From: Adlercreutzia wanghongyangiae
GTDB taxonomy: Bacteria > Actinomycetota > Coriobacteriia > Coriobacteriales > Eggerthellaceae
Direction of reading: 5' to 3'
Assembly: GCF_035989245.1 (NCBI RefSeq)
Contig: NZ_JAYMFF010000001.1
Coordinates: 8,831-72,830 of the forward strand
DNA: 64,000 nt
Both the position numbers and the translations under genes were made by a program. A model generated the notes under the pieces. It saw only the letters and a program-made list of their open reading frames with translations, was not told the DNA's origin and did not search any database. Shown here piece by piece: positions 1 through 9,367 of this stretch; positions within the stretch are counted from its first letter, which is position 1, and the number at the start of each line of letters is the position of its first letter.

Positions 1-837
1 CATCACCGACAGCGAGAAATAGGTGGTCATGGTGATCATCACCAGAACAGCCGCCGGCCAGAACGAGCCATGGCGCAGCGGTTCCATAGACACCAGGGGC
101 CGCGCCAGATGCAGCTGGCGGCGCGCGAACCAGCCCAGCGCCAGCGCCGCGCCGCCCAGGGCCGCCGCGCCCACGGGCGGATGCAGGGCAATCTCGGAAA
201 GCCCCAGCGACAACAGGGTGACGCCCACCGCCACCAGCAGCGCCGAGACAACGTCGAAGCCCCCGCGGGTAGGCTCGCGCCTGTCGCGCACCACGAAGGC
301 GCCGGCTGCCGTCAGCAGCAGCGCCGCCGCCAACGGCACCAGAAACACGCTGCGCCAACCCAGGCCGCTTACCATGAAGCCTGTCACAATGGGAGCAGTC
401 GCCGGCCCCACGGTGATCATGGCCGAGCCGATGGCCAGGTACGTGCCCATGCGCTCGTGGGGCACGCGATCGACGATGACGTTCATCATCAGCGGAATGA
501 ACACGCCGGTGCCCAGCGCCTGCACCAGACGAGCCGCCAGCAGCACCGCGAAATCGGGGGCGATCAGACCGCCCAACGAACCGACGATGCTCAGTCCCGC
601 AGCCATGAAGAACAGGGCGCGCATGGTCAGTCGTCGATACAGGTAGGCCATGCAGGTAACCACCACGGTCACGGCAATCATATAGCCCGTGACCAGCCAC
701 TGAGCCGTTACGGCGTCCACCGAGAAGTCGCCCATGATGGCCACCAGAGCCATATTCACCAGATTTTCGTTGAAGCCGGCCAGAAACCCGCAGCCGTAGA
801 ATACCGCCAGAAGCGGCGCCAGAGACGAATCGCGCAT
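1..837 (-). CDS. MFS multidrug-type transporter (DHA2/EmrB-like), 3' end outside window
   Basis: The first 279 codons of a membrane transporter that runs off the left edge. The reading frame starts MRDSSLAPLLAVFYGCGF and contains at least six hydrophobic spans. The stretch AARLVQALGTGVFIPLM followed by VPHERMGTYLAIGSAMITVGPA matches the region around motifs B and C of drug:H+ antiporter MFS proteins, and GWRSVFLVPLAAALLLT is the usual DHA2 segment after it. The start ATG at 837 follows AAGGAAGG closely. Substrate cannot be read from this part; export of a drug or small molecule is a family-level inference. No partner gene is visible to the right, where a terminator for the next leftward operon lies. 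Confidence 0.85.
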   Translation of the reverse strand, partial: MRDSSLAPLLAVFYGCGFLAGFNENLVNMALVAIMGDFSVDAVTAQWLVTGYMIAVTVVVTCMAYLYRRLTMRALFFMAAGLSIVGSLGGLIAPDFAVLLAARLVQALGTGVFIPLMMNVIVDRVPHERMGTYLAIGSAMITVGPATAPIVTGFMVSGLGWRSVFLVPLAAALLLTAAGAFVVRDRREPTRGGFDVVSALLVAVGVTLLSLGLSEIALHPPVGAAALGGAALALGWFARRQLHLARPLVSMEPLRHGSFWPAAVLVMITMTTYFSLSVM

Positions 838-1046
838 AACCTTCCTTGCCTCGCGTCCGAACCGTTCATCGCGGCGGAACCGGAGAGGCACGGCCGCAGG
901 CAGCGTAGATACGGGACGCCCGCCAAGGGACGCCCGCCGCGTTCTGCTAGAAAAAGTGTAGCGCAAGGGCGTTCTTTTGGCTTGGAAATCGCAGTTTTGT
1001 GACCAAGAGGCGGGAAGGGAGCCACACCAGCAGGAACCGACCTGGG
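838..1046. other. intergenic region without recognised gene
   Basis: Contains the upstream region of the MFS gene and, at about 974-1003, a TTTTGG...TTTTGTGACC sequence that resembles the arms of the inverted repeats at 4262-4420 and 39722-39937. I see no credible open reading frame here. Confidence 0.4.
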
Positions 1047-1089
1047 AAAACAGCGCCCCGACCCCGCATGATGCAGGGTCGGGGCGCTG
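1047..1089 (-). terminator. rho-independent terminator of the lipoprotein/DUF4956/VTC operon
   Basis: Perfect 14-bp GC-rich stem (1051-1064 with 1076-1089) and an 11-nt loop. On the minus strand it is followed by TTTT. It sits 63 bases past the stop of the lipoprotein gene, the last gene of the leftward operon. Confidence 0.85.
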
Positions 1090-1151
1090 CTTCCGTAACA
1101 AAACCGTCCAAACGAAGCCAATTCACGGGGTTGCGGCAGCCGCAGGTCGCT

Positions 1152-3458
1152 CTAAGCCGTCAGTTCAGCCCTCGGACCGCCTGACTCGGACGCAGACTCG
1201 CGGCTCGCCGCTTCCTGGGCCGTTCCGCCCTGAGACGCCGCGTCCTGACCGCGCTGGCGGCCACCGGATCCGCGGCCGTCCTGCGCATCGCCGCCCGGGG
1301 CGTTCGGCGCCTGCGCATCGCCGGAACCCGGCTGCTCGCCCTGAGTTCCATCGCCCTTCATGCCGCCTGCGCCGCCGCGGCCGCCCATGCCACCGGCGCC
1401 CCAGGTGTTGCTCGGCGTGGCGGAAGCCGTGAAATCGGTGGCCGTGCCGTCAACGGTCACCACGCCGGCATCGCCCTCGGCGAACTGCGATGCCGACACG
1501 AGCACGCACTGGAAGGCAACGGGCGTCGTGTAGTCGATCACGGTCGCTCCCGCGGCGTCGGCCACCGCCACCGTAGAGCCTGCCGACCCTTGAACCATGA
1601 CCAGCGCGAAGGGCTGAGCGCCCTCGGTGAAGGACTCCGCCATGCCCGCCGAGCCGGCCAGCAGCACCGTGCCGCCCGTAACAGAGGCGCCGTACTCGTA
1701 ATCGAGCGCGCTGTCGCCATTGCCGGAACTAGCACCCAGCAGCACTCCGCCGGTCACCTCAACATACCCGTTGGAGTCAACCGCGTCGCCTCCGGCCTGG
1801 ATGGTCACCGCGCCGCCGTTGATCTGGATAAGGCAGTCCTCGCTGGCATTAGCTCCCATCGGACCGCCCGCGCCCCCGCGGCCGCCCTGGTCGGGCGCGC
1901 CGCCAAAGCCCTCATCGCCTTCGGGACGCTGGGGCATCTGCCCCTCTTCCATGCCTTCGGGCAGCTCGGGGCGCTCGCCGTCCTGGGGCATGTTCTGAGG
2001 GTCGAGATCTTCGGGAAGCTCGGGACGCTCGCCGTCCTGGGCACCGTCGAAGCCCTCGGGCGGCTCGGGCATTTGGCCGTCCTCGCCCGCGGGGGGCTGG
2101 AAGTTGTCACCAGACGCGGCATCGCCGCCCCGCACGCCGCGGTCGCCCTTGTCGCCTTGGGACTCGGCAGGCGCCTCGCCAGTGGCATCGCCGTCAGCGG
2201 CATCTTCGGTACCCGCAGCCCCCGCGGCATCCGCATCCGCGCCAGACGAACCGTCCGCAGCCGCAGCATCAGCCGTCTCATCGGAGCGCTCGGCCACAGC
2301 GGCGTTGATGCCGTCGTCGCTTGCCACGATGCTCAACGTGCCGTCGTTGATGATCACTTTCTCAGCTTCGATGCCCTCGTCGCAGCCCGTCACCGTCAGC
2401 TCGCCGCCGTCCATGGTGAAGCGCGTCTCGGGATTCATGCCCTTGCCACCCGCTTCCACGGTGAAGCTGCCCCCGGTCATGGCCGCCTCCACCTCGGAGC
2501 GCAGCGCATGGTCAGCCGCCGTCACCGCACCCGAGCCGCCGGTAATGCGCAGATACGTGGCCGCCTGCACGCCGTCATCCTGCACGTCCAGCGCGAACGT
2601 GCCGCCATCGATGGACACGAAACCGCGCGTGGGATCCTCGTCGTTGCTCGACTTCACGCCGTCGCCGCCCGCCGTCACAGCAAAGGCTCCGTCAGCGATC
2701 TTCACGCAGTCCTTGCCGCGCAGGCCATCTTCCACGGCGGTCACAGTAACGGTACCGCCCGTGATAACCAGGTCGTCCTTGGAGTTCACGCCGTGGCGAT
2801 AGTTGCCCTCCACCGTCAGCGCACCGGTGCCGTTGATGGTCAGGTCGTCCTTGGAGAACAGCGCCGCGTTCGGCTCGTCCTCGCCCTCGGCCAGAGCATA
2901 CTGCGCACCGTCGGCCAGGGTGTTCTGCGTGCCGTCGGCCAAGGTGACGAACACCTTGTCGGCCCGCTGCACCTCCAGCGCCGGCCCGGCGGCATTGCGA
3001 ATGGTCGCGCCGGCCAGTACCACCTGCACCTTATCTTGGTCGGTAGCGTTCACCACCAGCGATCCGTCCGTCAACTCGCCCGACACCACATAGGTGCCCG
3101 CCGCGGAGATAGTCACCGTGGACCCGTCGGCCGTCGCGCCGTCGCCCTGCACCGAGGCGCCAGCCCCGTTCAACGTGATGGCCGTAGCCGCAGCCGCATC
3201 GTAGGAGGCGTCCTTGTCGCGATCGGTGTATTCGAAGTCCATCCCATCGATATCGATGAGCGCATCCCAGTCGATCGTCTCGGTCGTCGCGTTCTCGGCC
3301 GCACCATCACCGCCCGTCGCGGATTCATCGCCCGACTCATAGGTGCCGCCCGTGCAGCCCGTAAGCGCCAGCGTTGCCACCAGCGCCGACGTTGCCGCCC
3401 CGCGCGCCCACCGACGACGCCGCTGCGCCACCGCTTCCAAACTCTGCATCTTCATCAT
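1152..3458 (-). CDS. carbohydrate-binding beta-helix lipoprotein (Cthe_2159-like)
   Basis: A 768-residue predicted lipoprotein. The N-terminus has a basic segment (QRRRRWARG), a hydrophobic core and the lipobox LTGC near residue 35. Residues about 70-370 are a run of short beta-strand repeats of the kind GGTVTVTAVEDGLRGKD and GALTVEGNYRHGVNSKDDL, the signature of the right-handed beta-helix family typified by Clostridium thermocellum Cthe_2159. A low-complexity acidic Pro/Gly/Glu linker (about 395-520) interrupts the repeats, and the C-terminus is Gly/Gln/Ser-rich. The start has GGGAGG 7 bases upstream. It is the distal gene of an operon with a DUF4956 protein and a VTC-domain protein, a frequent association in Gram-positive bacteria. 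A surface role in polymer binding is inferred; the ligand is unknown. Confidence 0.85.
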   Translation of the reverse strand: MMKMQSLEAVAQRRRRWARGAATSALVATLALTGCTGGTYESGDESATGGDGAAENATTETIDWDALIDIDGMDFEYTDRDKDASYDAAAATAITLNGAGASVQGDGATADGSTVTISAAGTYVVSGELTDGSLVVNATDQDKVQVVLAGATIRNAAGPALEVQRADKVFVTLADGTQNTLADGAQYALAEGEDEPNAALFSKDDLTINGTGALTVEGNYRHGVNSKDDLVITGGTVTVTAVEDGLRGKDCVKIADGAFAVTAGGDGVKSSNDEDPTRGFVSIDGGTFALDVQDDGVQAATYLRITGGSGAVTAADHALRSEVEAAMTGGSFTVEAGGKGMNPETRFTMDGGELTVTGCDEGIEAEKVIINDGTLSIVASDDGINAAVAERSDETADAAAADGSSGADADAAGAAGTEDAADGDATGEAPAESQGDKGDRGVRGGDAASGDNFQPPAGEDGQMPEPPEGFDGAQDGERPELPEDLDPQNMPQDGERPELPEGMEEGQMPQRPEGDEGFGGAPDQGGRGGAGGPMGANASEDCLIQINGGAVTIQAGGDAVDSNGYVEVTGGVLLGASSGNGDSALDYEYGASVTGGTVLLAGSAGMAESFTEGAQPFALVMVQGSAGSTVAVADAAGATVIDYTTPVAFQCVLVSASQFAEGDAGVVTVDGTATDFTASATPSNTWGAGGMGGRGGAGGMKGDGTQGEQPGSGDAQAPNAPGGDAQDGRGSGGRQRGQDAASQGGTAQEAASRESASESGGPRAELTA

Positions 3459-3532
3459 TCAAATCCTCCCAATAGTGTTTGCATTTTCATTCTATTCGGG
3501 AAAACCTCTCGAGGCGGTTCCCCGACACAGCG

Positions 3533-4228
3533 CTACAGCGTCTCGCGTCCTTGAGGGGTCATTCCCAGCGATATCTTCAGGTTGCCGTTCAGACAGCGCA
3601 GCTCATCGATCATCGCCTTCTCCAGCCCCGGCGCCCGCAGACGCAGCTGATAGGTCAGCTGGAACAGGCTGCCCATGTTCGTGGTGGTCACTTCCGTCAG
3701 CTCGGACTCGGCGGTGTAGCGCTCCAACACCTCATCGAACACGCCGTCGTATTCCAAGTCCTCGGGAATGGTGATGCGCAGCGTCTTGCCCGGCTCGCGG
3801 GGCTTGCCGAAGGGCGTCAGCACGAACAGCAGATTCACCACCGCCACCACCACGGTGAACACCACGGCCAGCACCAAAAAGCCCATACCCGTAGCCAGAC
3901 CCACGGCCATGGCCAGAAACACGCTGCCGATGTCCTTCGCCGACCCGGGAATGGAGCGGAAGCGCACCAGGTTGAACACGCCCATAACGGCGATGCCCGC
4001 TCCCAGATTCCCGTTTACCAGCGTGATGACCATCTGCACGATCAGCGGCAGCAGAGCCAGAGTCACCACGAAGTTCTTCGAGTAGTTGTGGCGAAACATA
4101 TACACCGCCGCACAGGCCATTCCCAGCACCACCGAGAAAAGGCAGCACAGCAGGAAATCGGCCGCAGAAACCGCCCCTACCAGGGAGTCGGCCGATCCGA
4201 ACACCGAACTAAACGTTGATTCGAGCAT
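3533..4228 (-). CDS. DUF4956 domain membrane protein
   Basis: A 231-residue protein with about four N-terminal membrane spans (residues 20-140) and a soluble C-terminal domain. The motif VRFRSIPGSAKDIGSVFLAMAVGLA is the conserved core of DUF4956 (FRS.PG.AKDI). The ATG at 4228 is chosen because AAGGAAGG lies 6 bases upstream; an in-frame GTG at 4249 would lie before that site. The gene sits between the VTC-domain gene and the lipoprotein gene. This three-gene set is widely conserved, sometimes with CotH proteins. The molecular function of DUF4956 is not established, and a role at the membrane with the VTC protein is inferred from context. Confidence 0.88.
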   Translation of the reverse strand: MLESTFSSVFGSADSLVGAVSAADFLLCCLFSVVLGMACAAVYMFRHNYSKNFVVTLALLPLIVQMVITLVNGNLGAGIAVMGVFNLVRFRSIPGSAKDIGSVFLAMAVGLATGMGFLVLAVVFTVVVAVVNLLFVLTPFGKPREPGKTLRITIPEDLEYDGVFDEVLERYTAESELTEVTTTNMGSLFQLTYQLRLRAPGLEKAMIDELRCLNGNLKISLGMTPQGRETL

Positions 4229-4261
4229 AGCAATCCTTCCTTGTTGCACGTTTTCGCTAAG

Positions 4262-4420
4262 AAAATGGTCAGAAATTCGACTTTTGTGTCCAAAAAGCGG
4301 CCTTATGCGCCTCCCGCCCTACATTGAGCGAGCCATTTTGCCTCTATTTATCGAATGACGATATTCACTCGGGCTCCGATCAGGGCGCATGTGCACAAAA
4401 GTCGATCTTGTGACCAAAAT
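4262..4420. repeat. imperfect inverted repeat with GGTCA...TTTTGTG arms
   Basis: Arms at 4262-4288 and 4394-4420 match at 21 of 27 positions when inverted, including a 12-base run TCGACTTTTGTG. The element overlaps the end of the VTC-domain gene, so the last 30 or so residues of that protein are encoded by the repeat. Similar GGTCA/TTTTGTGACC ends occur at 39722-39937 and near 974-1003. Confidence 0.55.
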
Positions 4421-5323
4421 CGGCTCGGTTCTGTGCGCAGAGGCCATGAGATACGCATTGCCGTACTTGGTGAACGAAGTCGGGTACACCTCGCTAGCCG
4501 AAAGCGCACGCACGAGCCAAGGCGGATACGGGCCGGCGCTCTTGACCTCCATGATGGACTCGGCTCCGTCGATGATGGGCGTCCAAGGCGCATCCGCCTC
4601 GTGGCAATCCAGATACTGCAAGCGATCGTCGAACGTCAAGCGCAAATCCGCGTCGAACGCCGCCTCCGCCCCCGGGCGCAGCCCCCACGCCTCACGATCG
4701 CAGGCAATGCCCATAGAGGGAACCAACGGCAGCCAGCGGTCCATGGCCGCGGTCAGCTCGCGGGCGATCTGGCGCGTCGCCGGCGCCAACCCAGCCGCCG
4801 CCTGGTTCGCGTCGGCCAAGGGCCAGCGCGTACAGGCCAGCTCGTAGGACAAGCCGCTTACGAACGCCAGGACCGCCGGCAGGCTCAACGCCAAGCGCCG
4901 CTTGTACACAATGCCCTTGAACTTCTTCTTAATGCCGAAGAACACGGGGAAGGCCGCCGCCTCCATGCCCGCAACCACGCAGGCGGCGCGCACTCGCGCC
5001 CGCACCTCGTCGTCGGCCAAGGGCAGTTCCCCGCGGTCGCGTCGCAGAGGCGCCGCACCGAAAGCGGCCAGCAGCGCCAGGCCGGGCCGCTCGCCATAGG
5101 CCCGCAGACGCAGCTTCTCTTTGTACAGGGGCTTCTCCACCGAACGGGCGATGGCGGCGCGCTCAGGCGTGTCCAGATACAAGCTGGTGATGCGCGTGCG
5201 CCCGTAAGCATCCACAGCCATGGCGCCCTCGTGGCCGGCGGCCTGCTCTACCGCCCACCGCTGGGCAGGCGTTATACGGTACTTCTTCTCGACGCGCTTG
5301 AATACGCTGTTGTACGCCATCAT
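4319..5323 (-). CDS. VTC-domain polyphosphate polymerase-like protein
   Basis: A 334-residue protein of the VTC/CYTH tunnel-fold class. The start FKRVEKKYRIT gives the first substrate-binding basic cluster; RITSLYLDTPE, KEKLRLRAYGE, FFGIKKKFKGIVYKRR, IMEVKSAGPYP and SFTKYGNAYL are the ordered family motifs. In yeast Vtc4 this fold makes polyphosphate from ATP; the bacterial proteins in DUF4956 operons are usually annotated the same way, but activity is not proven. The domain seems complete at about residue 302. The remaining tail (RTEPILVTRS to the end) falls inside an inverted-repeat element and is probably an added extension. First gene of the leftward operon; ATGATG start after AAGAGA. Its promoter region faces the response regulator gene. 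Confidence 0.88.
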   Translation of the reverse strand: MMAYNSVFKRVEKKYRITPAQRWAVEQAAGHEGAMAVDAYGRTRITSLYLDTPERAAIARSVEKPLYKEKLRLRAYGERPGLALLAAFGAAPLRRDRGELPLADDEVRARVRAACVVAGMEAAAFPVFFGIKKKFKGIVYKRRLALSLPAVLAFVSGLSYELACTRWPLADANQAAAGLAPATRQIARELTAAMDRWLPLVPSMGIACDREAWGLRPGAEAAFDADLRLTFDDRLQYLDCHEADAPWTPIIDGAESIMEVKSAGPYPPWLVRALSASEVYPTSFTKYGNAYLMASAHRTEPILVTRSTFVHMRPDRSPSEYRHSINRGKMARSM

Positions 5324-5420
5324 GTCTCTTCCCGTGCTGTGCGGCCCTCATGGCGGGCGCGAAACGCCACCGCCAAGCCACATCTCCATTTTTTGACGGC
5401 GGCCATCATAGGCATTGACC

Positions 5421-5481
5421 CTGAAAACTCACTGAAGCACCCGATTTCCTTTCAGGTTGCCTTCAGGCGTCGCGGTACAAT
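5421..5481. promoter_or_regulatory. divergent response-regulator boxes and promoter
   Basis: TTCAGG occurs at 5451-5456 and 5462-5467, exactly 11 bp apart, ending 8 bp before a TACAAT -10 box (5476-5481) of the response regulator gene. On the other strand TTCAG occurs at 5436-5432 and 5425-5421, again 11 bp apart, facing the VTC operon. Eleven-bp tandem half-sites are typical of OmpR/PhoB-family binding, so one regulator may control both directions. Confidence 0.65.
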
Positions 5482-5518
5482 GGCCCCAGCATAATTCGAG
5501 GTCGCAAAGGAGCGCGCC

Positions 5519-6235
<717 letters not shown>

Positions 6236-6241
6236 CCATCT

Positions 6242-7771
6242 ATGGGAGCCTCGTTTCTCGCCCACGCGGCGCACCGTCTCCGCAGGACTCTGGGAGTGCC
6301 CCCGGATGCCGACCCGGGCGCCTCGCCCCTGCTGCGCAAGCTGCGCCTGAAGTTCATCGCCGTGAACATGGGCCTGGCCGCCTTGGTGCTGACCTCCTCG
6401 TTCGCCACCGTGTGCTATGTGAGCTACCGCGGCGACACCGACGAGATCTACCGCACGTTGATACAGACCGCCGAGCGGGCGGCAGTGCAGCCTCAGCTAG
6501 TGCCCAACCATGGGCCGCTTTCGCCGGAGGGCGACCCCGGCCTCGGAAACAACGCCGACCCTGGTCGCACCCTCGAATCGCAGCGCACCATTGGCGGGGC
6601 CGATCGGGAAGAGGATGCCGCCGAGGCCGCCGAGAACGAGGAGTCGTTCGCGCCGCCGGAGATCGGCGGCCCCCACGGGCGCCGAGATGCGGCGCTGCCC
6701 GTGGCCGTGTACTACGACGAGAACGGCACCGTGGCGCATATCGCCGACCAGTCGAGTGCCTCAGTGAGCATGGATGTGCTGGCCGAGGCGATTGCCACGC
6801 TGCGCCATACGGAAGACCCCTACGGCTACCTGCCCGAATGCGGCCTACTGTACGCCAAGCACGCCATGGGGCCCGGCCTGGTGGTGGCGTTCGCCGATGC
6901 CGCCGAGGCCAATGCGTGGCAGTCGCTGGCCTGGGCGCTCGCCGGCGTGGGCCTGGGGGCCCTGGCCCTGCTGCTGGCGCTGAACGTGCTGTTCTCCCGC
7001 TGGGCTTTGGGGCCCGTGCAGCGGGCGTGGTCGCAGCAGCAGCAGTTCATCGCCGATGCGTCTCACGAGCTGAAAACCCCGTTGACGGTGATTCTGGCCA
7101 ACAACGCCATCCTGCGCCAGCGCGGCGATGAGACCATCGCCAGCCAGGGGCAGTGGATCGAGAGCACTCAGATGGAAGCCGAGCGCATGCAGGCCCTCGT
7201 CACCGACATGCTGGATCTGGCCCGTCCCGCGCCGGCGGGCACCCAGCGCGACACCGTGGACGCCATCGACTTCAGCCGCCTGGTGGAAGGCGAGGCGCTC
7301 ACCTTCGAGTCGGTGGCCTTCGAGAAGGACATCGCCTGGGAAACCGCCGTGGCCGAGAACATCGCAGTGCGCGGCGACACGCGGCGGCTGCAGCGGCTGG
7401 TAGCGGCCCTGCTGGACAACGCCTGCAAGTACACCGATCCCGGCGGTCGCGTGACCGTGCGCCTTGGCGCCGCCGAACATGCCGCGGTGCTAACCGTGAA
7501 CAACACCGGAACGCCCATCGACGCCGCCGATCTGCCCCACCTGTTCGACCGCTTCTACCGCGCCGATAAGGCGCGCACGCGAGCAGCGGAAACGCCGAAC
7601 AGCAGCGGCAGCGCCGAGGCCGCCTCGTTGGCGACCCCGAGTACCCCCGGCGGCTACGGCCTGGGGCTCGCCATCGCCCAGGACATCGCTCGCGCCCACA
7701 AGGGCATCCTCACCGCCGCGAGCACCCCCGCTACCGGCACCACCTTCACCCTGAAACTGCCCCTGGCGTAA
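6242..7771 (+). CDS. membrane sensor histidine kinase
   Basis: A 509-residue HisKA/HATPase_c kinase. The first membrane span is about residues 39-60 and the second 229-251, enclosing an extracytoplasmic sensor region of about 165 residues with an acidic middle (residues 95-140). The phosphorylated His is H275 in ASHELKTPL. The ATP-binding domain shows LDNACKYTDPGG (N box), LPHLFDRFYRADKAR (F box) and GGYGLGLAIAQDIA (G box). It is co-transcribed with the response regulator; no strong ribosome binding site precedes the ATG, so coupled translation is likely. The sensed signal is unknown. Regulation of the neighbouring VTC operon is inferred. Confidence 0.94.
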   Translation: MGASFLAHAAHRLRRTLGVPPDADPGASPLLRKLRLKFIAVNMGLAALVLTSSFATVCYVSYRGDTDEIYRTLIQTAERAAVQPQLVPNHGPLSPEGDPGLGNNADPGRTLESQRTIGGADREEDAAEAAENEESFAPPEIGGPHGRRDAALPVAVYYDENGTVAHIADQSSASVSMDVLAEAIATLRHTEDPYGYLPECGLLYAKHAMGPGLVVAFADAAEANAWQSLAWALAGVGLGALALLLALNVLFSRWALGPVQRAWSQQQQFIADASHELKTPLTVILANNAILRQRGDETIASQGQWIESTQMEAERMQALVTDMLDLARPAPAGTQRDTVDAIDFSRLVEGEALTFESVAFEKDIAWETAVAENIAVRGDTRRLQRLVAALLDNACKYTDPGGRVTVRLGAAEHAAVLTVNNTGTPIDAADLPHLFDRFYRADKARTRAAETPNSSGSAEAASLATPSTPGGYGLGLAIAQDIARAHKGILTAASTPATGTTFTLKLPLA

Positions 7772-7775
7772 AAGA

Positions 7776-7812
7776 GCCCCCTGGACGTTGAAGAGGATAG
7801 AGTCCAGGGGGC
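7776..7812. terminator. hairpin between convergent genes
   Basis: An 11-bp perfect stem, 7776-7786 with 7802-7812, with a 15-nt loop, lies just after the kinase stop and before the end of the leftward Fe-S gene. No T-run follows on either strand, so it may act only as a weak or factor-dependent terminator. Confidence 0.5.
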
Positions 7813-7854
7813 AGGGCAGGTCAGCCGCCGGTTACACAGGGAGAAAGCGGCGTT

Positions 7855-9024
7855 CTACCTCTCGAAAATATCACCGTTGAACGTTTGGCGGAACGTATCG
7901 AGAATCTGGTGCGGGTTGTCCGCCAAGCTCACCGCGCGTGGCGTCATGGCATAGCGGTGTCGTTGCCCCTCGGCCAGCCACCGAAGGGGCACCTCGTCGA
8001 GCAACGCGATCGCACCAGCCGGACAGATGTCTTGGCAGCTGCCGCATTTCACGCAATCGCCAGGCGCATGGGTCACTCCCAGGGTGCCGTCGGCGTCGTC
8101 GAACTTCACGATGGCCCCCGTCGGGCAGAAGGTGGCGCACATACGGCACGACACGCACCGCGCCCCATCGATGACCACTGCGCCCCACAGCCGGCTTTCC
8201 AGCACGCCCTCGGCAGGCGATCCCAGCTGGGCCAACGCGTCAAGCAGTCGCTCGCGCCGATCGGGAAGGAAGTGCGGCAACGTGCCGTCTTTCATAACAT
8301 GGGGCAATCTTTCGGTCGCGGAATACGACGGCACCTCGCCGTCCGTCGCAGCGGCTTGCATCAAAGCGGCCGGCGCGCAGCCCACCGCCTCGTTGACGAC
8401 TGCATCGAGGAGCGCCGAATCGGACGGGCAATCGGCAACGACGATGTCGAGATCACCACCCCACGCGCCCAGCAGGCGGCGCGCTGTTTCCGCCACCAAC
8501 TCGGCCGTATCGCGGCCATGCCGCTGCGCGCACCGTTCGCACGGGCCGCAGAGCACCGTCGCCTGCTGCACCCCCTCGGCGGCTAATGTTACCAGCAGCG
8601 ACTCGTCCACCCGCCCCGCACACACCACCGGCACCACCGCGTCGCCACCCGCCGCATCGCCCAGCGCCTCTCGCGCCGGATGGCAGGCGACGACCACTGT
8701 GCGCCCGCCGCGCGACGCACGCGCCGCGCGCAGACACGCGGCCTTCAACTCGGCATCGCTCGGGTTCAGCGCCTCCAAAGCGCACGTGGGGCACACGGTG
8801 GCACAAGTGCCGCAGCCCACGCATCGGTCCGCGTCGATGATCAGTTCGCCATCTTCGAGGCAAATGCATCCCGACGTGCAGGCCGCAGCGCACTTCAGGC
8901 AATCCACATTGCGATTGCGCACTTTCGCGCAACGTTCGCGATGCACACGTACCGCCGCGCTGTCCACGGCTTGGAAGGCGGCACCCACATGACGGTGCGC
9001 CGCCGCATCAATTCTCTCAACCAT
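7855..9024 (-). CDS. multi-cluster 4Fe-4S protein of the molybdoenzyme cluster
   Basis: A 389-residue soluble protein with Cys-rich segments at both ends. Residues about 40-90 carry CLKCAAACTSGC and CVGCGTCATVCPTC. Residues about 295-345 carry CVSCRMCATFCP and CVKCGSCQDICP, a classic 2x[4Fe-4S] ferredoxin domain. Between them is a segment with CAGR, CGPCERC and a Rossmann-like LDIVVADCPSD, reminiscent of proteins that pair ferredoxin domains with a CoA- or sulfur-handling middle part; I do not recognise a named family. GAAGAGGAG precedes the ATG. It is last in the leftward molybdoenzyme cluster, so electron transfer or cofactor support for that enzyme is the natural guess. A fold-back element separates it from the NapH-like gene. 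Confidence 0.85.
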   Translation of the reverse strand: MVERIDAAAHRHVGAAFQAVDSAAVRVHRERCAKVRNRNVDCLKCAAACTSGCICLEDGELIIDADRCVGCGTCATVCPTCALEALNPSDAELKAACLRAARASRGGRTVVVACHPAREALGDAAGGDAVVPVVCAGRVDESLLVTLAAEGVQQATVLCGPCERCAQRHGRDTAELVAETARRLLGAWGGDLDIVVADCPSDSALLDAVVNEAVGCAPAALMQAAATDGEVPSYSATERLPHVMKDGTLPHFLPDRRERLLDALAQLGSPAEGVLESRLWGAVVIDGARCVSCRMCATFCPTGAIVKFDDADGTLGVTHAPGDCVKCGSCQDICPAGAIALLDEVPLRWLAEGQRHRYAMTPRAVSLADNPHQILDTFRQTFNGDIFER

Positions 9025-9110
9025 AGTTGCTCCTCTTCAAAGCCGGCGGAACCTCTCCCAAAATCCCGCCGTCTTACAACTTGGACAAACCTTTCCCGCA
9101 CCTTCCCAAG

Positions 9111-9139
9111 ATCCTTCGACTTCGCGCTTCGCTCAGGAT
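9111..9139. repeat. short imperfect palindrome (ATCCT...AGGAT)
   Basis: The sequence ATCCTTCGACTTCGC...GCTCAGGAT forms a small hairpin between the Fe-S gene and the fold-back element. It resembles short palindromes often seen between genes in gut bacteria; no function is assigned. Confidence 0.4.
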
Positions 9140-9160
9140 GGCACAGGATGCTTTACCGCC

Positions 9161-9351
9161 GGGCTCCGGTACCCGCGACCGCCGACCTCTGCGCGCCCCT
9201 CGGAGAACGCGGCTGGTAAGAAGTAGATTCCACTTCAGCAGCAGCGATGCCGGAGACGTACCGAAATGCGTGCGTCATCCCCTCTACTTCTTTTGCCGCG
9301 CTCGCAGAGGGAAAAGCGCGCAGCGGGCGGCGGTCGCGGGTACTGGAGCCC
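9161..9351. repeat. fold-back element with conserved 55-nt loop, copy 1
   Basis: Arms 9161-9227 and 9283-9351 pair nearly throughout: the outer 24 bases match except for one position, and the inner AGAAGTAGA/TCTACTTCT end is perfect. The 55-nt loop (9228-9282) matches the loop of the element at 60597-60793 at 47 of 55 positions, including a 22-base identical run that contains CCGAAATGCGTGCG. The arms of the two copies are much less alike. There is no open reading frame shared by the copies that explains this. It lies in the 343-bp gap between the NapH-like and Fe-S genes of a leftward operon. Confidence 0.8.
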
Positions 9352-9367
9352 GAAAGCCGACCAGCCC

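Noticed and set aside
9161..9351. Molybdenum-cofactor riboswitch in the molybdoenzyme cluster
   Set aside because: The element has long near-perfect arms that differ between copies, the other copy precedes hom with a promoter in between, and the Moco motif core was not seen.
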